Shown: positions 1 to 4,883 of the stretch, one piece after another
Layout: every line of letters starts with the position of its first letter
How positions within the stretch are numbered: the first letter of the stretch is position 1
Origin: Gammaproteobacteria bacterium
GTDB lineage: Bacteria; Pseudomonadota; Gammaproteobacteria; Xanthomonadales; Marinicellaceae
NCBI GenBank assembly: GCA_030426065.1
Contig: JAUHZH010000165.1
Location: forward strand, 1-5,720
Reading direction: 5' to 3'
Length of the DNA: 5,720 nucleotides
The notes under the pieces: model-generated
The model's database searches: none
What the model was told of the DNA's origin: nothing
The model's input: only the letters and a program-made list of their open reading frames with translations
Translations under genes and position numbers: made by a program

Positions 1-1179
1 GGTCAGAAAACATTGGGTCGCATCATGAACGTATTGGGTGAACCCATTGATATGTGTGGTGATGTGAACGCTGAAGAAGAGTGGGAAATTCACCGTGATG
101 CACCCAGTTATGAAGAACAAGCTGCTTCCGATGAAATTTTGGAAACAGGTATTAAAGTAATTGACCTGGTTTGTCCATTCGCTAAGGGTGGTAAAATTGG
201 TCTGTTCGGTGGTGCCGGTGTAGGTAAAACCGTTAACATGATGGAATTGATTAACAACATTGCCACCAAGCACTCAGGTTTGTCAGTATTTGCTGGTGTG
301 GGTGAGCGTACTCGTGAAGGTAATGACTTTTACTATGAGATGCAGGAAGCCGGTGTTGTTGATGTCAACAATTTCGAAAATTCAAAAGTGGCCATGGTTT
401 ACGGTCAGATGAATGAGCCTCCAGGAAACAGATTGCGAGTGGCCTTGACTGGTTTGACCATTGCTGAGTACTTCCGAGATGAAGGTCGTGACGTGTTGTT
501 GTTCATCGATAATATTTATCGTTACACTTTGGCGGGTACAGAGGTATCTGCATTGTTGGGTCGTATGCCTTCTGCGGTAGGTTATCAGCCAACTTTGGCT
601 GAAGAAATGGGTAAATTACAAGAGCGTATTACCTCTACCAAGAAAGGTTCGATTACTTCTATTCAAGCGGTATACGTACCAGCTGATGACTTGACTGACC
701 CATCACCTGCTACTACCTTCGCTCACTTGGATGCGACTGTGGTATTGTCACGTTCGATTGCTGAATTGGGTATTTATCCTGCTGTGGATCCACTGGATTC
801 AACTTCACGTCAATTAGATCCATTGGTGGTTGGTGAAGAACACTACAACACAGCACGTGCGGTACAAGGTACTTTGCAACGTTATAAAGAGTTGAAAGAC
901 ATCATCGCGATTTTGGGTATGGACGAACTGTCTGATGAAGACCGTCAAGTGGTATACCGTGCGCGTAAAGTTGAAAAATTCTTCTCTCAACCATTTACTG
1001 TGGCAGAAGTCTTCACCGGTACACCAGGTACCTATGTGTCTTTGAGTGAAACCATCCGTGGTTTCAAAGGCATCATCGAAGGTGAATATGACCACATTCC
1101 AGAGCAAGCATTCTACATGGCTGGTACCATTGATGAAGTTCTGGAAAAAGCCAAGAAATTGGAAGAAAAAGCAGCTTGA
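1..1179 (+). CDS. atpD: F1Fo ATP synthase subunit beta (5' truncated by window edge)
   Basis: Catalytic beta subunit of the F1 sector, which makes ATP from ADP and phosphate on the cytoplasmic side of the inner membrane. The frame is open from base 1 (G-Q-K-T-L-G-R), so the TTG at 13 is an internal leucine and not a start. About 79 N-terminal residues are missing by alignment to the remembered E. coli protein. Visible in the 392 residues present: the P-loop GGAGVGKT (local 70-77), the GERTREG segment with the catalytic glutamate (local E102, matching E. coli E181), the Walker B stretch LLFIDNIYRYT, and the AVDPLDSTSR and EGEYDHIPEQAF signatures. All key residues are intact. Compared with E. 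coli, the loop before VYGQMNEPPG is about 7 residues longer and the C-terminus ends in a few extra residues (EEKAA). atpC follows after 11 bases, as in the usual atp operon. Identification is essentially certain. Confidence 0.98.
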   Translation, partial: GQKTLGRIMNVLGEPIDMCGDVNAEEEWEIHRDAPSYEEQAASDEILETGIKVIDLVCPFAKGGKIGLFGGAGVGKTVNMMELINNIATKHSGLSVFAGVGERTREGNDFYYEMQEAGVVDVNNFENSKVAMVYGQMNEPPGNRLRVALTGLTIAEYFRDEGRDVLLFIDNIYRYTLAGTEVSALLGRMPSAVGYQPTLAEEMGKLQERITSTKKGSITSIQAVYVPADDLTDPSPATTFAHLDATVVLSRSIAELGIYPAVDPLDSTSRQLDPLVVGEEHYNTARAVQGTLQRYKELKDIIAILGMDELSDEDRQVVYRARKVEKFFSQPFTVAEVFTGTPGTYVSLSETIRGFKGIIEGEYDHIPEQAFYMAGTIDEVLEKAKKLEEKAA

Positions 1180-1181
1180 GG
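1177..1181 (+). promoter_or_regulatory. Ribosome binding site of atpC, overlapping the atpD stop
   Basis: TGAGG includes the TGA stop of atpD and ends 9 bases before the atpC ATG. This supports both the chosen atpC start and coupled translation of the two ATP synthase genes. Confidence 0.6.
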
Positions 1182-1190
1182 TAATTAATC

Positions 1191-1613
1191 ATGTCAACCA
1201 TTAAGTGTGATATTGTCAGTGCAGAACACGCCATTTTTAACGGCGAAGCCGCCATGGTGGTTGCCAGTGGTATCGAAGGTGAGTTGGGTATTGCGCCACA
1301 GCACGCTCCTTTGATCACACAGTTGAAGCCGGGCGAAATTCGCGTCATTGCTGAAGATGGTTCGGAACAGCATTTTTATGTCTCTGGTGGCATCTTGGAA
1401 GTTCAACCTCATTTGGTATCTGTTTTGGCAGACACGGCCATCCGCGCACATGACATTGATGAAGCGGCGGCCATCAAAGCCAAAGAAGAAGCTGAGAATT
1501 TGTTGAAAGACAATGCCAGCAAACAGGACTTGGCCAAGGTACAAGCCGAATTGGCCAAAGCCGTGGCTCAAATTCAAGCGGTTGCCCGTTTGAAGAAGAA
1601 CCTGAAGCGTTGA
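1191..1613 (+). CDS. atpC: F1Fo ATP synthase subunit epsilon
   Basis: Epsilon subunit of the F1 central stalk. It couples rotation of the c-ring to the catalytic sites, and its C-terminal helices can inhibit ATP hydrolysis. The 140-residue length matches the family (139 in E. coli). The N-terminal beta-sandwich (about 1-85) carries typical segments: C-D-I-V-S-A-E near the start, G-E-L-G-I-A-P-Q-H-A-P-L-I-T at about 30-43, and F-Y-V-S-G-G-I-L-E-V-Q-P at about 62-73. The rest is an alanine- and lysine-rich helical hairpin ending in ARLKKNLKR. The ATG start matches the family's N-terminus and has a Shine-Dalgarno sequence at the atpD stop. It is the last gene of the operon, because a strong intrinsic terminator begins about 20 bases after its stop. 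No truncation or unusual residue is apparent. Confidence 0.97.
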   Translation: MSTIKCDIVSAEHAIFNGEAAMVVASGIEGELGIAPQHAPLITQLKPGEIRVIAEDGSEQHFYVSGGILEVQPHLVSVLADTAIRAHDIDEAAAIKAKEEAENLLKDNASKQDLAKVQAELAKAVAQIQAVARLKKNLKR

Positions 1614-1632
1614 TGCTTGTTAGTAAGAAAGC

Positions 1633-1663
1633 AAAAGCCGGCTCAAGTAGCCGGCTTTTTTTT
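1633..1663 (+). terminator. Intrinsic terminator of the atp operon
   Basis: A perfect 7-bp GC-rich stem, GCCGGCT (1637-1643) with AGCCGGC (1649-1655), has a 5-base loop. AAAA precedes it and eight T follow (1656-1663). It begins 19 bases after the atpC stop, so it should end ATP synthase transcription and separate it from the downstream gene. Confidence 0.93.
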
Positions 1664-1690
1664 GCTTCGGATTTTTTGTCTCGGAAGGTG

Positions 1691-1696
1691 TAGAAT
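1691..1696 (+). promoter_or_regulatory. Possible -10 element upstream of the GNAT gene
   Basis: TAGAAT differs from TATAAT at one position and lies 8 bases before the GNAT ATG, just after the atp terminator where a new promoter is expected. No good -35 hexamer is visible at 16-18 bp spacing. If used, transcription would begin close to the ATG and give a nearly leaderless mRNA. This is a weak, motif-only call. Confidence 0.25.
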
Positions 1697-1704
1697 GAAG
1701 GGAC

Positions 1705-2205
1705 ATGGACATCACCATCAAAACCACAGAGCCAAAAGACTTTGATCAAGTCATCGAAGTCATCAGTCTGGCATTCAAAACCATTCCCTACAGCAACCAC
1801 GATGAAGATGAGATTGTTGCGCGGTTGGCAGCAGCCGGTGATTTGGCTGTCGATTTGGTTGCCATGGCAGGTGATGTGGTGGTTGGGTTCATTGCGGCAT
1901 CACCGGTAACCATAGGTGGCGAGCGGTGTGACTGGTACGGGCTGGGGCCCGTGGCTGTATTACCAGAATATCAGCGACAGGGCATCGGCCAACAATTGAT
2001 TGAAAAGTCTTTGAAAGACTTGATCATGATGCATGCTGAGGGTTGTGTGGTGGTGGGTGAGCCCGCTTATTACCAGCGATTTGGCTTCAAAACATCGGCC
2101 ATGATTTACTATCCAAGTACCCCAGATGGGTATTTCTTGTCTTTGGTATTTAAACAGAACAACAAAAGAGGCGTGGTGCGGTACCACGACGCCTTTTATC
2201 AATAA
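1705..2205 (+). CDS. GNAT family N-acetyltransferase, YhbS-like
   Basis: Predicted cytoplasmic acetyl-CoA-dependent N-acetyltransferase of 166 residues, a normal single-domain GNAT length. The acetyl-CoA binding core (motif A) is W-Y-G-L-G-P-V-A-V-L-P-E-Y at 77-89 followed by the pyrophosphate loop QRQGIG (90-95). Further hallmarks of the YhbS-type subgroup, recalled from the family, are SPVTI at 66-70, C-V-V-V-G-E-P-A-Y-Y-Q-R-F-G-F at 114-128 and the closing V-R-Y-H-x-A-F at 158-164. The acceptor is unknown; the family includes protein, metabolite and antibiotic acetylators. ATG 1705 is the only reasonable start, because an in-frame TGA lies at 1696-1698 and no ATG follows until well inside motif A. 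Its Shine-Dalgarno is poor: GAAGGG sits only 2 bases away. The gene stands alone between the atp terminator and a convergent operon. The family assignment is firm; substrate and symbol are not. Confidence 0.92.
   Translation: MDITIKTTEPKDFDQVIEVISLAFKTIPYSNHDEDEIVARLAAAGDLAVDLVAMAGDVVVGFIAASPVTIGGERCDWYGLGPVAVLPEYQRQGIGQQLIEKSLKDLIMMHAEGCVVVGEPAYYQRFGFKTSAMIYYPSTPDGYFLSLVFKQNNKRGVVRYHDAFYQ
2166..2199 (+). terminator. Imperfect hairpin with short U-run at the 3' end of the GNAT gene
   Basis: CGTGGT (2172-2177) pairs with ACCACG (2183-2188) around loop GCGGT. AAGAGG (2166-2171) pairs with CCTTTT (2192-2197), including one G-T pair, leaving a 3-base bulge ACG at 2189-2191. TTTTAT follows the GC part. 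The hairpin lies within the last codons, and the T-run precedes the TAA at 2203-2205. It is a candidate terminator, but the bulge and short T-run make it weaker than the atp one. Confidence 0.4.
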
Positions 2206-2238
2206 AAAAGGCTGACGAAGTAAAATTCGACAGCCTTT
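2203..2238 (-). terminator. Intrinsic terminator of the minus-strand exported-protein operon
   Basis: Read on the minus strand, AAAGGCTG (2238-2231), a mismatch and CGAA (2229-2226) pair across a 6-base loop with TTCG and CAGCCTTT. A run of T follows (complement of A2204-A2209). The stem is 12 bp with one mismatch and lies about 40 bases after the stop of the 2279-4870 gene. On the plus strand only three T follow the stem, so any action on GNAT transcripts would be weak. The 74-base gap between the two convergent genes (2206-2278) holds little else beyond short GGTT/AACC inverted repeats around 2243-2269. Confidence 0.85.
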
Positions 2239-2278
2239 GAAAGGTTACCCGAACCTCATTAAGTGGTTCAGCCTGTAC

Positions 2279-4870
2279 TTATTCGAACCCAGACTTAAAG
2301 ATGATGACATCTTCAGTGACGCGGCTGGTGTTGTTGAATAAGTTGGGGTCAGGGATGCTGCCATCTGAGGCAATCGTGGCGGTCAACGCCATTTGTCCAT
2401 CGCTGTTTTCACCGTTTAAAGTACAGACCATACCGTAAGTGGCTTCAGCCGCGGGCGCCATAGAAATGACGTCGTCGATGAATCCAGATTGAGCAGTTGT
2501 GTCATTACATGTGGTCCCAGAATTATTTAGACATATCCATGTACAGTTGCCTAACTCTGCGGGATCATCTAACTGTACGGTGACGTTGTTTTGAATGTGA
2601 GCACTGTTGTTTTCAATGTAGACTTCAAAACTGATTTGGTCACCCAATTGCGGTGTGGATGCTGTGGTTGTTAAGTCAATGATGAGGTCAGCGGCTTCAA
2701 TAACCTGGGCAGTGACTTGTGAAGTGTCGTTGTTGCTGTTGGTGTCTTGACCACCTGGCCACACCACACTGGCGGTGTTGGTAACAGACTGTGAAGCATT
2801 GTCATCCACCAAACAATTCGATTCTATTTCGATGGTGCTTAGGCCTGGTAAATTGATAACAAAACCCGTGATTTCGCCGTTGCCATTGCTTGCTGCACCA
2901 CTGGCACCACCTTGGTAATTGATGAACCAGGTACACATCAATTGGTCATCAAAATCATAATCCAGTTCAACGCCATTGGCGATGTGAGTGGTGGTGTTTT
3001 CTATCAATAATTGATATTCAATGATGCCACCCGCAACGGTGACTCCCGGTGCATGCGAGTGTGAGACGGCGATGTCGGTGGGGTGGGGTGTGACATCGAC
3101 ATCCACGGAACCGCTGTTGTCATTTAAATTGATGTCGAAACCATTAACCAACGCGGCAGATGCAGTGTGGTTCAATGAATTGGTCGCTTGCAAGCTTTCA
3201 CAATCGATGTCAAAGTCAATGCTGCTGTTTGGTGGCATGTCATACAGTTCATCAATCATACCATTACCTGCGCTGCTGCCAAAAACGGCACCTGTGAATT
3301 GCGCTGTCCATTGGCAACTGATGTTTTGTGACAGTTGGTTGCTGACGTGAACGGTGTGAGCCGCACTCGGTTGAGGTACGGTGACCTGTAAAGTGTAATT
3401 CAAAGGATCACCTGCATTGATGCTGGCATTGGGGGTGTCCAGTACCAATTGGACGTCCCCAACTGATTGCGCTTCAACCGCGCCCATGTCGACGGTAGTG
3501 AGGGCAATTCGGGGTTGCTCCAGTACATCAAAAGCGGTTGTGACGTGACTGTTGTTACCTACGTTGATTAAGGGTGAGAATGAGGTCAGCCGGTGATCAC
3601 TGCCTGAAAACGGTGCGCCTGTGGGCAGTGGTGTGTCCAAAAGCATGGGATCGGCATCGATGTTGCCGCCACCATCAATGGCATTGACAGGCGTCCAAGC
3701 TTGGGAGCCACCTGTACCAGCAACGTCACTGTTGGCGATGTTGATGGTGCCATTGCCACCTGAGGCTATGGCAGAGGAAAATGTGTTGATCCCAGTGTTG
3801 TCTTGGTTGTGGTAAATCACACTGTTGTAGACATTGAGCGTACCAGTTGAGTTGAAATGTATGGCACCACCCGAAGCGGAACCGTAATTGCCAGTGAAAG
3901 TGACATTGACCAAATCGGCATTGGCTGCGCCAAGTAAGGCCAGCAAACCGCCCTCGCCACCGACGTTGCCACTGGCCACCACATTTTCCATGTACAACTG
4001 CCCACCGAGCATGCGGATGGGTCCGTGGTTGTTGGTGTCGTTACCCAGCATGTAGCTGTTGGTGATGTTGTATGTGGCGCCGGCAGAGTAAAACAATGCC
4101 GCTTGGCTGTTGGTGGTGTTGCCGATGAAATCAACCCGATCGAAAGTGGCTGAATTCACCGTGATGGCACCGACGTCATTGGCGTGGTTGCGTATGAATT
4201 GGCTGTTGTTGGCAATGAATTGATTACAGGCCCAAATGGCGGCACGGCTGCTGCTGCGGTTGGCTTGAATCAATGTGTTGTTGATGGTCAAGGTGCCGCT
4301 GATACAGGTGATGGCGGCGCCACGACGATCGTCACTGTCGGTGCCATAGGCACTGCCGCCTGAAAGAATGACACCATCCAAGACATGGGCAGTTGTTGCG
4401 TTATTCCATGTCATGATGTGGTATGCATTGGTGCCCACGATGTCTGAGGAGCTGTTTGGATAACCGAGTTTACCCGTGTTGTCATTCTGATCGATGTCGC
4501 CAGAGAAAATGGTCAAATTGGTGACAAAATCACGGTCATCTCGTATCGCTTCCGAGCCATCAAAACCACCATAAATGGAGACCGGATTGGTGATGGTGAA
4601 TGTGGAAATGGGGTCATTGTCAGTTTGACCAGCGCCCTCATCTGGGTAGTAAATGCCTTGGGCCACCCAGATTTCTTCGCCACCAGTTGCTGAGGCCAAG
4701 GCGTCATTCAGGTGTTGAAATGCGGTGGGCCAGCTGGTGCCATCACCGCCAGGAGCGGCTGACTTGTTGACATGAATGACAGGATCTCCCGCTTGCAGTG
4801 AGAAGGAAAAGGCCAGCAGAATCATCATGATGCCAGGTGTCGCTTTGATTGCACGTAAATTAATGTTCAT
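2279..4870 (-). CDS. Exported beta-helix protein with three DUF11-like repeats and a '-FKSGFE' tail
   Basis: An 863-residue Sec-exported protein of unknown ligand or activity. Residues 1-27 form a signal peptide: basic start, hydrophobic core 14-25, likely cleavage after L-Q-A. Residues 31-466 form a right-handed parallel beta-helix of the 'choice-of-anchor Q' type: V-I-H-V-N-K...G-G-D-G-T-S-W (31-47), then E-I-W-V-A-Q-G-I-Y-Y-P, I-Y-G-G-F-D-G-S-E and many short Asn/Gly-rich strand repeats, closing with D-M-G-A-V-E (461-466). Residues 471-855 hold three DUF11-like beta-sandwiches with C-x-W...C pairs. The tail is V-I-I-F-K-S-G-F-E. I place the start at ATG 4870, with AGGAG 6 bases upstream and an ideal signal peptide; the frame extends to an ATG at 4960, but those 30 codons overlap the upstream gene and lack signal-peptide character. 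It follows the 4884 gene in an operon. A surface or adhesive role is inference; no catalytic residues are visible. Confidence 0.88.
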   Translation of the reverse strand: MNINLRAIKATPGIMMILLAFSFSLQAGDPVIHVNKSAAPGGDGTSWPTAFQHLNDALASATGGEEIWVAQGIYYPDEGAGQTDNDPISTFTITNPVSIYGGFDGSEAIRDDRDFVTNLTIFSGDIDQNDNTGKLGYPNSSSDIVGTNAYHIMTWNNATTAHVLDGVILSGGSAYGTDSDDRRGAAITCISGTLTINNTLIQANRSSSRAAIWACNQFIANNSQFIRNHANDVGAITVNSATFDRVDFIGNTTNSQAALFYSAGATYNITNSYMLGNDTNNHGPIRMLGGQLYMENVVASGNVGGEGGLLALLGAANADLVNVTFTGNYGSASGGAIHFNSTGTLNVYNSVIYHNQDNTGINTFSSAIASGGNGTINIANSDVAGTGGSQAWTPVNAIDGGGNIDADPMLLDTPLPTGAPFSGSDHRLTSFSPLINVGNNSHVTTAFDVLEQPRIALTTVDMGAVEAQSVGDVQLVLDTPNASINAGDPLNYTLQVTVPQPSAAHTVHVSNQLSQNISCQWTAQFTGAVFGSSAGNGMIDELYDMPPNSSIDFDIDCESLQATNSLNHTASAALVNGFDINLNDNSGSVDVDVTPHPTDIAVSHSHAPGVTVAGGIIEYQLLIENTTTHIANGVELDYDFDDQLMCTWFINYQGGASGAASNGNGEITGFVINLPGLSTIEIESNCLVDDNASQSVTNTASVVWPGGQDTNSNNDTSQVTAQVIEAADLIIDLTTTASTPQLGDQISFEVYIENNSAHIQNNVTVQLDDPAELGNCTWICLNNSGTTCNDTTAQSGFIDDVISMAPAAEATYGMVCTLNGENSDGQMALTATIASDGSIPDPNLFNNTSRVTEDVIIFKSGFE
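2306..3460 (-). repeat. Three tandem DUF11-like protein repeats (within the 863-aa exported protein)
   Basis: The units cover about residues 471-593 (3092-3460), 594-725 (2696-3091) and 726-855 (2306-2695). Each begins with a D/I-x-x-L/V strand and a 'G-x-x-(I)-x-(Y/F)-x-(L/V)' strand, then has C-x-W (C519/W521, C646/W648, C776/W778), a glycine/serine-rich stretch, a second cysteine 38-40 residues after the first (C557, C686, C816), and a closing N-x-N/N-N-D/N-N-T segment. DUF11-type domains are known beta-sandwich repeats in bacterial surface proteins. The units are divergent at sequence level, so this is an old duplication. Confidence 0.75.
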
Positions 4871-4876
4871 GGTCTG

Positions 4877-4881
4877 CTCCT
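4877..4881 (-). promoter_or_regulatory. Ribosome binding site deciding the start of the 863-aa exported protein
   Basis: AGGAG on the minus strand lies 6 bases before ATG 4870, inside the 13-base gap after the upstream gene's TGA (4884-4886). It favours this start over the ATG at 4960 and fits translation from a shared mRNA. Confidence 0.8.
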
Positions 4882-4883
4882 GT

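Noticed and set aside
814..1577. Minus-strand open frames opposite atpD and atpC (814-1107, 1073-1348, 1194-1577)
   Set aside because: They are antisense to two highly conserved ATP synthase genes and show no family resemblance.
1474..2202. Minus-strand open frames across the atpC end and GNAT gene (1474-1800, 1960-2202)
   Set aside because: The first runs through the atp terminator and both lie opposite well-supported genes.
2243..2269. Short inverted repeats GGTT/AACC and GAACC/GGTTC in the convergent intergenic gap
   Set aside because: Stems of 4-5 bp with no T-run next to them are expected by chance, and the adjacent 2203-2238 hairpin already explains termination.
3021..3350. Plus-strand open frames within the exported-protein genes (3021-3350, 3621-3815, 4897-5220)
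   Set aside because: They are antisense shadows of clearly coding minus-strand sequence, with low-complexity translations and no recognisable domain.
3817..4134. Minus-strand alternative-frame open frames at 3817-4134 and 4513-4707
   Set aside because: They overlap the beta-helix coding frame, which has unmistakable family motifs throughout. They have no domain of their own.
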